Source: Coptis chinensis
Taxonomy: Eukaryota > Streptophyta > Magnoliopsida > Ranunculales > Ranunculaceae
DNA: 64,000 bases
Direction of reading: 5' to 3'
NCBI GenBank assembly: GCA_015680905.1
Contig: CM027377.1
Location: 16,764,501 to 16,828,500, forward strand
The notes beneath the pieces are model-generated. The model had not been told where the DNA came from, made no database searches, and saw only the letters and a program-made list of their open reading frames with translations. The position numbers and the translations under genes were made by a program. Positions 23,124 to 35,680 of the stretch are shown here, one piece after another; position 1 is the stretch's first letter; each line of letters starts with the position of its first letter.

Positions 23124-24140
23124 CGACCATTTTTATATATGAAAATGCATATTTATATAATAAATTAAGCATTTTCACCTTAGATTTTGTTTATTTACAA
23201 ACAAAATTAAAAATATATATATATGATTTTTATCTTAGATTTCGTCTTTTTATCGGTTGTTGCTTTGCAAAGAGAAAAGAGGATGCGGCGAGAAGAAAGA
23301 GAAAAGAGAAATTTGAGATCTAGGTTTTTGTGTGTGGAGGGTATTTTAGTCAGTTCGGGTGTTTTATAAAAATAGGAGATTTTTATGGGTTAGTACGTAG
23401 TGAAATGATTTTTATGTAGGATATGTATGAACCAGGGAGATTAAACCCAAAATATGCTAAAAAATTCAACAAACTTCTATTGCAAAATCCCATTCCACTA
23501 ACAAATAGGCTTGGTTTTAGAGAACTTGCATAGGGCCAGTGAAATTTAGGGTTGGTCGTGGAGATGATAATATTGTTAGGATCTTTTGGATCATTGCTAA
23601 AAGCAGCTTTTTACTGATCATCATCCAATAAGAGTAACATTTACTTTGGTTTGATCAGGCAATACTAAAATATTCACAAAGAAAATATATAGGTTGTTCA
23701 CTTTGGTTGCTTGTGTAAAAATATAGCAAAACAAGGTTGTTAGCTTGGGTTTCTTGCTTGTGTTACATTAAAGTGACATTTAATTTATTATGAGATTGCA
23801 ATTTGTAAGGCAATATTTGAAATTTTGAATATATAAGTAAAAGATATACTATATAGGGGTGTAAAATGGCCAGGCCAGGCCAATTGTCAAAGAAAGAAAC
23901 CCTCGAGCTGTAACGACTGGGTGGCCCTCCTATTCCTTGAAGTGTGGGTTAGGCTGGGCCAATACTGGTTCGCCCGACCCCTCAACCCTCCCGAGAGGTG
24001 GGGCTGGTTTCAAGGCTAGTTTGGAGGGGTTATTTTTTATTTTTTATTTGTTTTATCAGTAAAATTGGGATTTTATTAATGTTTTGAAAATACAATATAA
24101 ACATTGACTCCTTACTATCATGACAGAAAGACTAGCCATG
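23124..24140. other. AT-rich intergenic DNA
   Basis: Upstream flank of the Ulp1-like gene. No gene is recognised. Near 23860 TAGGGGTGTAAAATGGCC resembles a hAT-type terminal inverted repeat followed by GC-rich text (GGCCAGGCCAGGCC), but no matching right end was found. Confidence 0.4.
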
Positions 24141-24552
24141 CATAGTACAAAATATCCCGATATATCACGATATTTGGGAATATCTATCCAGATTTCAGAG
24201 AAAGATATATAAATATCACGATATGTTAAGAGATATATACGACTGCAAATATCGGTGATATTTCGATGATATTTGCGATATTTAGAGATATTTAGAGATA
24301 TTTGATGATATTTTGTGTATATAACAATTTTATTTAATATTTACCATTATATTTCAAATAAATATAAATAATGTATTATGATATATCAAGAAATATCCAC
24401 AATATCCACGATATTTATCGATATTTTAGATATATCTACGATATTTGCATGTGAAACAATATCAAATATCTCCAAAAAGGGGGATATATCCACGATACAT
24501 ATCCAGAAATTGAATATCAATAAATACCCATATCCTGATATTTTGTACTATG
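24141..24552. mobile_element. hAT-like MITE (412 bp)
   Basis: The ends are inverted: CATAGTACAAAATATC at the left and GATATTTTGTACTATG at the right. It is flanked by eight-base near-identical sites TAGCCATG (24133-24140) and TAACCATG (24553-24560). The interior is AT-rich with many GATATT/ATATC words and has no coding. The 8-bp TSD is the basis for the hAT assignment. Confidence 0.82.
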
Positions 24553-24560
24553 TAACCATG

Positions 24561-27354
24561 TACACTTGCAGAAGAAAATTTACCTGTGAGAGCCCTTGAC
24601 CAAGGCTAAAAACATGATATTAGGATCGCCACACTCCTCTTGTGAGAGGGAAAAGCAATGAGGGAGGTCCTCATATAATCACAGCCACATACAGCTAGCA
24701 AAGAATCAAACGAGACCGCATCCCAAATCACCAATTGATACCAAGGATTTAATATCCCACCCCACCATTGAATGCCTTAGATGAAGAAGCACACAACTAT
24801 ATGGAACCGGAATGAAGTAACCGCGTCATTATTCAAAAGCTAAGTTTCAATGATCATACAGTCAAAAACCAATTAACTTTGAGAATTTATGGGCTCGTCT
24901 CTCTTTGTCATTTTCGATTTAGTCAAAGAAGAAAACAAAATTAGAAAATCTCACTAAATGTCAAGAACTCAATTAGCGATTAAAACTTCACATGTCCATT
25001 TAAACTATATGAACCCACAAAAAGAAGTTGAAGTCACATATGTAAGTATGTAATTAATAAATCATCGGTTGCTCAAATAGAGGGTTGAAGGTAGATAGCT
25101 AGGTGAGCAATGAAGACGAAGAAGAAAAGGAAAAAAATCCTCTTTTTCTCCCTTTCTTTGATGTTCTTTAGTTTAATGTCCAAGATCTATGATTCTTACA
25201 GTTTAATGAGAGATTTAGTGAAGGGAATTGCTCACACAACCCTTCTCATTTTGGATCTCTTATATGGTTGTAATGGATTTTGATTTTTAGTGTTTCAGAT
25301 CTAGAGTTGTTTGCAGCGGTTTGAAGTCGATTCTCAAGAGTTTGAATCTTCAAAAAATTATGGTATATATGGAATCATGTTGTATCTTGGATGTGTTTGC
25401 TGAGTTATCCCCTTCATCCTTTATTGTTCAAATCTAATGTTTTTGTTCAACGCCCCGATGTATCGATACCTTGACAATGCAAGAATTAATATCAGGCACC
25501 CATTGCCCGTCGCAGTGCACTTGGTGAGACGTTAATCTGGCAATTAGGACCTTCATGTATTGGTTTTTGACCTTTGGAGTCTTTGTTGTTTCGCAAGATG
25601 TGGGTTGGAGATTTGCACATTGAAGGAGCGAGAGTGGTGTTGTAGTAAGGTGGATACAGGTAAAACATCCTATGCTTGTTGTGGCGGATTGGAGCCGAGG
25701 TGATGCTGTTAGGAGAACTTTACATGGGTTTACTTTTAATGTACGTACTTGTTATTTATTTGTTCCATGTAATCTGCTTTGATTGGTTTGTTTGCTTACT
25801 GTAATTCTCTTAATTCATGACTAAAAAGTATGGTTTATTGAAAATAATAATAATATGTAACCTAAGAAACTTAGCAGAATTATTTGAATCTATTAGAATA
25901 ATATAAGAAACCTAAGAAACTTAGCAGGATTATATGAATATATTAGGATAAACAATTTTAATATGACAAAATATTAGAATAATATAACAAGAAGTAACAG
26001 AGAAAGAATTAAAATTAATATTGGGTGGGCGTGCAATCTTTATTTTTGATATTATATTCTAGCACCCGCACACTTATTCGCAATCTTCTATTCGATACAC
26101 ACTAGAACATAAAGTAAGCACTGATTCGTCATTACCACTTTTTCATTGATATCATAAGCGGCTAAGCGCTCACAAAGTAAGCAATGATGATGTGAAATTA
26201 TTTCTTTATCTATTTTTCCTAAAAGTGGCACTGTCATGATCAAGAGAAATCACGCAACTTTAAGAGAGCGGGGGAGAGAAATGCCTTCCCTCACACTGAT
26301 TCATGCCTTCGGGGTACTAATACATAAGCACATGAAAATATAAAGTGAGTATTCTTCTTTTTTTTTTTTTTTTTTTTCGATAAAATAAAGTGAGTATTCA
26401 GGCTATATATTAGAATATCTTTACAAAAATAAATCAGGCTATGTATTAAAGGTGGTTGCACTCTTTGATTTATTGGTCCTTTGGTTTACGCACTAGACTG
26501 TTTCCTCTTTCCACTTAAATCCACGACGTTTTCGTGCATTGGTTAGTATCAGGAATGTGATCACATTTGTTAATCAAATTCAGCAGCCACATTAGGTTGC
26601 ATCACTTTCCCTTTATTAATATATATACAATTAGATGGTGGCATTACCCAACCCAAGCACTGAAACCACATTTATACTACCCAACAAAGTATTTCCTGAA
26701 TTTTGTTTCATAAAAAGGATGCCTAGCGGATTTACATCTAGGAAAAAAATTTATTGAATGTTTCCACCAACCAATGCCCAGTGAGAAATAAAACATCGCA
26801 TTCCTTCTTTCCTTCTCAATCCACTGGCTGTGCACATGCATGTTTAGCTCTATTAAAATCGAATCCTTGAAAAAGTAAAAGAAAGGATGAAGATTTTAAC
26901 CAAAGAAATTATGTAACTTAGTGGTTTTAGAGTAACCGAAATATAGACTGATCACTGACGAAAATGTGTCGACATGATAGTCTGGTACTCTGTTATAGTG
27001 GTATTGGCTTTGCTAAAGGTGACAATTCATAATTCACCTCCATTTCATATTTTCATATCAACAACGAAACAGGTCAGCAAATAGACAATCTATTTTGTAT
27101 TACAGTCAAAATCAGTAAATAATTATGTGCTATGAGACAAGGCAAACAATAGATGCCTGATATTGCCGTTCATGCTTTAGACATTTAGTCAAATTAGATT
27201 ACGTGTAGCCACTAATTCTTGCAGGCTCACGCGAAATTATTCCTCACCACCAATTGTGTCAATATATTGTTTTTCACAAATATTATTATCTTTTAGAACA
27301 TGAACATCTAAAACCCTGACTAGCTAAAACCCAAATCCTTCAAAATCAACTATC
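24561..27354. other. Gene-poor AT-rich DNA
   Basis: No protein-coding gene is recognised in this 2.8-kb stretch. It holds a short local duplication at about 25858-25935 (AACCTAAGAAACTTAGCAG twice) and a poly(T) insertion with target duplication at 26340-26399. Confidence 0.5.
26355..26384 (-). mobile_element. Poly(A)-only retroposition footprint
   Basis: A run of about 20 T followed by CGATAAA is flanked by two exact 15-bp copies of ATAAAGTGAGTATTC (26340-26354 and 26385-26399). The size of the target duplication and the poly(A) tail (minus strand) fit LINE-mediated insertion in which almost nothing but the tail was copied. Confidence 0.7.
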
Positions 27355-28121
27355 ACTACTTTAAAATATAATAACAAATCGATATCAAATTGTCAAGTTA
27401 TAGCCTAATAATGCCAGTAAATTTAGTAAAGTAATCAAAATTATTCGACAAAGTCACATACGGCCCAAAATAACTTCACTAGGGATGAATGGATGTTAAC
27501 CATTCGGACCTCGTAGATGGCAATATAGTTTTTTTTAGCTGGACCATTGTGAACGAGTTTGTATCTTGTGGAGCCTATGACCCTACTTAGGTGCAACGAC
27601 GTGCCATGCATGTTTGATTGTTCATGGTTCCCTAGACTTCAATCCACGCTATCCATATTTTTCCAATGTTAGGGAGGCGAATTTTGAAAAGTAATATTTC
27701 TGCTCATAAGAATTTAAGAAATGCAACTTCTTATATCTTTCTCTCAAGAGAAAATTCGGTTCAATTTATTCTCTTGAAATTGACAGTGCGATTGGACTCT
27801 ACCGTCCAGAGCTTTTTCGTTTTTTAAAATCTCAGTAAATATCGTGATATTTTGAAATAATTTTGGTACATATAATTTTATTTCTTTTAATGGAACATGA
27901 CTGTATGTCTGTATGAGAATATCCACAATTAATATCGCAGATATCTGAGATATTTCATTCATTTATTCTTTTTGGCAGGTGCCAGGTGTACATATATATA
28001 CATATATTTGGTCGTAGAAGGAATCATGGCTGGCGTAAAGTTCAACACGGTTTTAACTCCTTTACCTGAAAAATGAAACACATATAACTTGCTGCATCAA
28101 ACACCACAATTTTAGAATAAG
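27355..28121 (+). repeat. Segmental duplicate of 3681-4408, holds the empty LTR target site
   Basis: This copy begins ACTACTTTAAAATATAAT. The preceding bases CAACTATC run on without any LTR, so the site where the 3143-3680 LTR ends in the other copy is unoccupied here. It lies about 400-1200 bp upstream of the DUF1666 start codon and may include promoter sequence of that gene. Confidence 0.9.
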
Positions 28122-28499
28122 ACTAGTTACCTCAAAATATTGTCTCCCTCCTCATTTCTCATACAAGTACACTGTACACATTACATTTTTTTCCCACGAT
28201 ACACAGTGAAGAAGTGTGAAGAAACAGAACCAAGTCGTTCAACTGTTATTATCTTTTCCTTTTTCATAGCCTTTAAACTCGTTTTATTTGGTCAGGTATC
28301 AACTTCTTTTAACAGAACTATTGAATTATTCACCTTAAACTCCCTTTTAACAGGTGACAAGTCTATTTGATGTGAAAGAATAATTCTATGACACACAACT
28401 GAAGTGTTTTGCTTCAAAATGAAATAAACATGGATTACTAAGTTGAATTTTGAGGAAGTGAATAATGATATATGGTTGATACCCATTTTTAGTTGGTTA

Positions 28500-28604
28500 A
28501 TGAAGGAACTGTTAATGAATTCTTCTGGGAAAAAATGGTGTTCATTGCTAGTTCTTTTTGGTTCTCTGTTTCCACTTTCATGGTTACTCTGTTCAGGTCC
28601 ATAA
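28500..28604 (+). promoter_or_regulatory. Upstream ORF overlapping the DUF1666 start
   Basis: An ATG at 28500 opens a 34-codon frame ending TAA at 28602-28604. It runs over the inferred DUF1666 start (28535) in a different frame. If it is in the mRNA, a scanning ribosome would meet it first, which would lower translation of the main frame. Whether it is transcribed is unknown. Confidence 0.4.
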
Positions 28605-31600
28605 CCAATAGTTTTTTCAGGTAAAGTTTTATTCTTTTGTACTATTTTTTAATTGGGTTTTGTTTTGTTTTTTATGTTTTTAAATTTGATTTTGCAGATA
28701 TGGAATTGATGTGAGTACTGAAAAGGAATGTTTTAAGGCCAATGATGTTGTTACTAATGAAGGTAATGAAATTGAAGTTCTTGATTATGAGGATTCTGAC
28801 AATGATACCTTGGGGGAAAAAGAAACGTCGCCGAAGTTTAGTTTTAAGTTTCAATTTCAGCCTTATAATGATAGTGTAAGTAGTATTGGAGATACTATAG
28901 CTAGTACTAGTAATAAGCGTGAGTTTATACCAAAGAAGGCTTTAAGTGGTTTTATAGAAGAACCAAATGTTATGAGCTTTACTGTTAAAGAAATGTATCT
29001 AAATGCAAATGAAGTTTCTGTTGATAATAAAGAGATTTTAGAGGATGGGTTTTTGTCTGAGAAAGATTTTATGAAACATAACTCAGAAAGAGAAGTTGTT
29101 AGTGAAGAAATAATGAACAATTTATATAGTGTCGAGGAGTCTGAGAACCTAGAGTGTGTAGTTTTGAGTGAAGCTGTTTTATCTGAGAAGGAAGAGTCAG
29201 TCAGTTCGCTTAGCAGTTCTCTGGGGAAAGAAGAATTCAATGATGAAATTGACTTTATAGATGGAAATGAATTATGTGGTTTTGATTCGGAACCCGAATC
29301 TGTTAAGTTATGGGATAAGTTCTCTGTTATGAACCATATGATGGACTCAAACAGCGACGAGTTTTTGTCTGATGCAGATTTCGATAGTGAAGATGAACCA
29401 GAATCTGCGGTCGAATTGGGTGAAAAGAAGGTAGAGATAATGGAAGATACTCAGAATTCTGAAGAAATTCATTTGGAAACTCAGGGAATTTTGGACCAAG
29501 AGGGTTTTGAACTAAGTGATCGGACTTTACCTTTTGAAAACCCAACAGGACATGAATCGACTGATATTGATGAGGTTTTAGAAATGATTAATGATATTGA
29601 AAAACTTGAAGAACTTCATCTGCAACACTCAAGTATTTTGGAAACAGATGCTCATATTGAGAGAGAATTTCGCGAAATTCAAGATGAATGTGAGCAAGAA
29701 GATTCCGAAAGAAAAGGGGCTGATGTAGTTGGTGATAATGAAAACCAGGAGGAGTCTAATTTGCAGGAACAATCGTTGTCAGATTGTAAGGAGTCTAATT
29801 TACAGGAGCAATCTCTGTCGGATTTTGAGGAATCTAATGGCTTAGAAACTCTTTGGGAGCACCAGGACCTGATAGAACAGCTGAAAATGGAATTAAGAAA
29901 GGTCAGAGATACAGGACTTCCTACCATCTTAGAAGAATCTGAGTCTCCAAGGATGTCTGAAGATCTAAAGCCTTGGAAGATTGACGAGAAGTTTGAACAC
30001 GAAGATAGAATGGATGAGTTGCACAAATTCTACAAGAGCTACAGAGAAAGGATGAGAAAATTTGATATCTTGAACTACCAGAAGATGTATGCAATAGGTA
30101 AGTCCCACTCTTCATTCTTTATTTCAGTTGAACATTTTGTTTCAGGATATATCTTTTACGGCATAATTTATCAACTACTACCAATCCGCTTTATATTGTT
30201 AACACATTGGCTTTTCTCAGTAAGGCAATCAATTTCTTGCTTTTTGATTGACAGATTAGAATTAGCTTAATGGAGTCTCAATGCTATATAATAGAATAGA
30301 TCATCAAATAGATTTTGCTGTGTAGTTTACGTAACATTGAGAAAACTATTATATGCATAGTTATACTATCTACTTCTAAAATAGATGTATTTTAATACCT
30401 TGACGTTGTCATTATCTTGTGACACTAAAATTTTTAGAAGAGGAAACTAAAGTTTTTTATCACGACAGCAATTTAACATCAAATGGCATCACTGTTATGT
30501 TCAAAGAAGTGCCCTATTTGAGTGTGTTGTAAGACCACAAGCAGTTCATACTTCATAGTGACCAGTTACAAGGTTTTGGAGTTTGAATTTCACAGAAAAT
30601 AGTTTTTGTTAGAAGAACTGTTTATACACCTTTGACGTTATGTGTAGATTAGACAAGTGCCAAAAGGAAAAGAACTTTTATGTGTTCATAACGTTGATTT
30701 GTAGGGATACCACATACCAGCATACAAATTAGAGCTCGATTATGCATGGATAAGCATATGATGCTTGACACACTACCAAACACCCCATAAAAGCAGTAGG
30801 AGGTAAGTATTACTTCTTATTCTCATTCCTTTTCCCACCCACTCCACCTCTTTATTTCCTCTTAGATCCTGAGTTCTTTAAAGACGCAGATTGCTAAGCA
30901 AATGTAGGAGTCTTTTTCTATGTACAAGATTCTTTAGCTATGAGGTGTCCCTAAAAAACAATGGAACAGTGAAGGTAGAATACTTTAAAAAGTGGTTGCT
31001 GTCTCACTGTTTAAGGGGAGTTGCCTCCATCATTCCATGTTCTTCACGGGGATTCTTAGCAAACCATAACCAGGTCCCTCATAAGCTCATGTCTAGCACT
31101 CTAGCATATTGGACCCTCTTATTTGTCTGAAACTATTTTGCCTCAACAGAGTGGGCATGAATAACAAATATCTTCCTTGCTGTATGAATAAAATCCTTTA
31201 CTTCTGCCTCTTTCTTGGGATATTTACTTTTCGTTCTGTAGCAAACCTAATCACCATTTGTTTTTTGGCAGGTTTTCTTCAGTTAAAGGACCACCCGCTT
31301 CAGTCTACTACAACCCGTAAATCTTCTACTCCAACTCTTACGTCAATGTTATCTCAGAACTTTTTATTGCCTAAACGCCGAAGACCTGAAGCAGATTCAT
31401 CCATAATGTTTGTCAGAGAATTGGAGAGCCATTTAGAGACTGTGTACGTTGGCCAGTTGTGTCTATCTTGGGAGTTCCTCCATTGGCAATATGGAAAGGC
31501 CAGGGAGCTTTTAGAGTCCGACCCCTATGAGATTCGTCCATACAACCAAGTTGCTGGAGAGTTTCAACAATTTCAAGTGCTCATGCAAAGATTCCTGGAA

Positions 31601-32689
31601 AATGAGCCTTTTCAAGGACCTCGCGTTCAAAACTACATTAAAAATCGATGTGTGCTTCGCAATCTGCTTCAAGTTCCAGTCATAAAAGGTACATCTATTC
31701 GCGATGCCTTTCAAATTGATGGAAAAAATCAGTCTAACATATAGGGATGAATATACCATTCATTGTCCTATCTAAACTTTTTCTATAATTTTACCCGACC
31801 AGAACTCGAAGTTAAGTATTCATCTGTGGTAGGGCAAGAAAAATAAAAATAAAAATAAAAGGCTCAGACCATAAAATTGTCACCCAAATATATCCTTACT
31901 GCTGAATCCTTGGTGAAGTGGTGTAGATTTTCAAAGTTGCACGCAAAAAGGGGTCTACATCCCTTAGTCATGTGACATTTTCCATCTGTATGCCAATCCA
32001 TTCTACAGCCACTTATTACTTTTTTTTGGTTGAAAGATGTGGATTTCTTGAAGTTAATGAAGTTAATTTGTGCAGAGGATCCAAAGGATAAAGAAGGACG
32101 AAGATTAAGAAAGGATGCCATTACATGCTCAATGCTGTTAGGAATTGTTGAAGAATCCTTGCACATATTTTGGGATTTTGTTCGAGCGGATAAGCATGAT
32201 GGTAACATCATTTTAAAGGGCCTTTCCGCGTCTCAGCTCAAACTCCTCGACCCTGCTGATACAGAGCTTTTGATGGATGTCCAAACAAATCTTCAAAAGG
32301 TTTCAATCTAAACAATCTTTTTTTTTTTCAATCTAAACATTATAAATCATCCATACAGTAAGTATGTGTTCGTGTGGTAAATATGGTACGATGTTCAAGT
32401 AATTTATCATTGTCACTTTCTCTCTATTAAAATGCAGAAGGAAAAGAAGCTTAAGGACATGTTGAGGAGTGGAAACTGCATTGTAAAGAGGTTCCAAAAG
32501 CATCAGAAAGAACAATCAGATCAACTCATTTTCTTCTCACAGGTCGACCTGAAACTAGTATCGAGGGTGCTGAAAATGTCAAGAATAACAACGGATCAGC
32601 TAGTGTGGTGTCGTACAAAACTAGGCAGGATCTCTATTGTACAGAGGAAGATCCATGTAGAGCCCTCATTTTTGCTCTTTCCATGTTGA
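28535..32689 (+). CDS. DUF1666 family protein, five exons, 792 aa
   Basis: Exons 28535-28620, 28698-30097, 31272-31688, 32076-32299 and 32438-32689 (TGA) join in phase to 2379 nt. All introns are GT-AG. Start: the first in-frame ATG after a TAG at 28490; it gives an N-terminal hydrophobic segment (MVFIASSFWF...), probably a membrane anchor. Residues about 30-430 are acidic and low in complexity (DYEDSDNDTLGEKE, SDADFDSEDEPES, a doubled NLQEQSLSD). Residues about 440-495 carry DRMDELHKFYKSYRERMRKF, and from about 496 the DUF1666 domain follows (ESHLETVYVGQLCLSWEFLH, GPRVQNYIKNRCVLRNLLQV, RKDAITCSMLLGIVEESLHI). DUF1666 proteins are plant-specific and of unknown function. Some databases call them 'ribosomal protein L34Ae', which the sequence does not support. 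It appears intact; the first exon is the least certain part. Confidence 0.88.
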
Positions 32690-33856
32690 AGTTGTTAGCT
32701 TCTATTTTGACCAGTTTTTCTGTTCAAAGGTAGTTTATATGTAAATAACCGAAATAAGAGAGAAAGTTAGTCTATGTTGTCATCGTGCGAAAAATAGTCT
32801 AGGACTTCTGAATTGCAATTTGCAAAACCATGAGAATTGAGGCCGTATGCAACATAAACATTAAGGAGCTCAGAGAATTTATAGATGGATGTGTCATGTA
32901 TGGTGGATGTACTCTTCTCTTTACAGCCTTTCGACCACACACTATTCATGTAGCCAGTTCCGGTGGATGAGCAATTCATGCACACAAGAACATGTACTGC
33001 CCCTCAAACTCCTAAACATTTCATAGGAGCTGTGGAACTGCTGTGAAAGTTCATTTCCTCCTAGTGAAACAATCCGAGTGGAATATATAAGCATACACAG
33101 ATTGTTAGAGTTCAATCTCTACACTATATGATAGTCAGGTATTTAGCAACTCTCTCCAGGGTTGAGTAGGCAATTTGTAATCTCCATACTTGCTCAATTT
33201 CGAAACATCTCCCTCACAAAAATTAGAACAAATCTCCTATTTATTAATAATTTAGAAAAACCTCTCTAATATCATTTGAATTATATAATCATCTCCAATT
33301 TCTCTCGCTAATATTAGAATAAATTCTCTTTTATTAATAATTTAGAAAAACCTTTTTAATGTTACTTAAATAACATAATTATTCTCTATTAAAAAAATAG
33401 ATGAGCCTTTCTTACATAATTACAATTATCAATTAGAATTAGAATCTAAAAAAATCATGTTAATGATCGAACTCGAGGGACGTGTTTCAAGAGTTTAAGA
33501 CTTGAGAAAAAAAAAACCCCGGATGGACACCATGGTTTGCATACTTGTTTTCTAAAACTTCTCTATATGGCAAGACGTGAGATTAAATATTGTTCTGGAG
33601 CCTTGTTGAGTCTTTGAGACTTATTATATGGTCTCACACTACTCACTATAGTGGCTAAGTGGCTAACAACCAGACTAACAAATTTTGTCCGTCATGAATT
33701 TTGCCTTCTATGCCCGGGCTAACGACCAGACTATGAAATTTTGTTCCTGTCATGACTTTTGACTTTCAATACTTTGGCTTGGAATCTAATACCATTGACC
33801 CCAAGTCGCAACTCAAATTCCAGTGCACGACCCAAAAAACTACTCGGAAAACTTTA
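32690..33856. other. 3' flank of DUF1666, AT-rich spacer with a local duplication
   Basis: No gene is recognised. About 33225-33313 and 33314-33395 are a diverged tandem pair sharing TATTAATAATTTAGAAAAACC. The right part (33640-33850) contains two imperfect copies of an ACCAGACTA-AAATTTTGT-GTCATGA block. Confidence 0.5.
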
Positions 33857-33861
33857 CATTG

Positions 33862-34415
33862 TGTAAGGGAGTAATATTCTCATTAAAGAATATTAAGCAT
33901 GCGTTGAGTATGAGTAGAGATTGCAACGTACTCAAGACATCGTCCTCCAAGATCGACTTGCGAGCAGCTCGCTTCATGTAGGTGGTACACTTTAGTTCGC
34001 TCAAGAACGTTCCAAAGAAGACCGAACGACCTAGAGCAGAACGATTCGAATAAAGATGTTTTTCCTAATCTAAGGGTAATCATTACCAAAGCCTTACCTG
34101 TACCTCCAATCACCGGGAGTTATGAACTACTGCACCCACTCCCAATGATCACCGCTTTCCTATCAGAACCAACCTAACACTCATTCGTAATCTCCACCCT
34201 ACATTTGTACAAAAGAATACACGTGTCTGAAAGATCAATACTCTCTTATGCCTATAAATACCACCTATATGAACTACGTGAGACCTAATTCTTCTCTCCC
34301 CCCAGAATCAATAGAAGATACGTAGGCAGCTCGCTCCTTAGCGAACTCGGTCTTTCCCAAATCCAAACCCCTTCTTCTTCCTCCTGTATATACAACGAAA
34401 AAACACTCCTTTACA
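33862..34415 (+). repeat. 5' LTR (554 bp)
   Basis: It starts TGTAAGGGAGTAATATTC and ends CTCCTTTACA (imperfect inverted ends). A TATA-like CCTATAAATACC lies at about 34251, and the conserved TACGTAGGCAGCTCGCTCC block follows about 65 bp later, probably in the transcribed R region. Confidence 0.92.
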
Positions 34416-34434
34416 TTGGCGCCGTCTGTGGTCT
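34416..34434 (+). other. Primer-binding site
   Basis: TTGGCGCCGTCTGTGGTC follows the LTR end directly. TGGCGCC-xxTCTGTGGGG is the usual primer-binding site of plant Tat/Athila-type gypsy elements; the third base G after CTGTG is replaced here. Confidence 0.8.
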
Positions 34435-34503
34435 CGATTATTTGAGAAACCACTTTCACACAAATCAAAAACCAAAAAACCAAAATTCTCAAGCCCACGA
34501 AGC

Positions 34504-35680
34504 ATGGCAAACCTCGAAGCTCAAGTTCAAAGCCTCGCAAACCAGCTAGATTTAACCAATGAGAGCATTTCCTTGCTCCGGCAGGAAAATACTGCTCTTT
34601 GTGCATAAGTAGACACACAACAACAACCAGCTGGGAACGTCGCTGAGAACGACATCAATGAAGTTAATCAGCAGATTAACGAACTATCGCAAAGAATCGA
34701 TCAAAGTGCAGTGAGAAAAGACGCAATCCAGATCGTCTAGAAAATGCTCAAGACGTACCACGCATCGCCATTCACTACGGATGTACTAAATAAACCTTCT
34801 CCTCAGGATTTCGTTCAGCCACGTTTTTCGATGTATGACGGAAGCACATGCCCTGGGCAACATGTGGCTCGTTATATTCAAAGCTTGGCATTATATAGTG
34901 CACCAGAGTTCGATCATCTCCACTGTCGCTTGTTCCTTGCCAGTCTCAAAGATGGCGCACTCGATTGGTTTTTCTCACTCGAGCCAGACTCGATAAAGAC
35001 TTTCGAGCAACTTACCAATTCATTTCCTAGCCAGTATGTGCATAATAGACGTAAGAAAGCTGATCTGGATTCGCTGTTCCAGCTCTCACTTGGCGAAGAT
35101 GAAACAATTCGTGAATTTCTAGGTCGGTTCAAAGCTGAACTATTGTGTATGGAAGTAGGGCTGAAAGAGTCTTTCGCCACCTTGGCATTCTATAATGCTT
35201 GCCGTGTGCGCAACACGGCACTCGTCAGATCGCTGATGAAAGAACGCCCTGAGACTTTATCCGAGCGAGTCAACAAGTATATAAAGATACAGGAAGGCCT
35301 AAAACGTCAAGACCTACCAGAAGAAGAAGAGGTCGTAGCAATATTAGATGACCCCCCAGCCTCCAAAAAGCGCCCCCGACAGCAAGAGCGGAAGCTGGGA
35401 AATAGAATGAACAATGACCGAGAGTTAAGCCTCTTGACACGCTTCTCCCAGTTACATTTTAGAAAAGATCAAGCGAGCTTCATATTTCCGACCTGATGTG
35501 CGGCAACCAGTGGACCGACCTGACAAACCGTACTGCGCATTTCACCGAGCCAAGTGTCATGAGACCGATGCATGCTGGGGGATAAAGCACTACCTCCAAG
35601 ATCTCATCGAAGCAGGGCATATCAAACAGTATACCAACATTGCCGACGGCGACTTACTCCATAAGCTTATGGCTCGCTGA
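34504..35680 (+). pseudogene. gag polyprotein part (capsid and knuckle), broken
   Basis: An ATG at 34504 (MANLEAQVQSLANQL) opens a frame with in-frame stops at about 34606 and 34738. It then runs 34744-35496 through the retrotransposon gag capsid domain: RYIQSLALYSAPEFDHLHCR, FLASLKDGALDWFFSLEPDS and EFLGRFKAELLCMEVGL. A frameshift near 35497 leads to a second frame (35498-35680) with KPYCAFHRAKCHETDACWGI and LIEAGHIKQYT, the Cys/His region near the gag C-terminus of Tat-type elements. Gag would form the virus-like particle; the stops make it non-functional. Confidence 0.85.

Noticed and set aside
28863-30115. Minus-strand frames opposite DUF1666
   Set aside because: Ser-rich complements of the acidic coding exon.
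30098-30270. C-terminal extension of the DUF1666 second exon
   Set aside because: It follows a clear donor (AATAG/GTAAGT), and joining to 31272 continues the conserved domain, so this stretch is intron.
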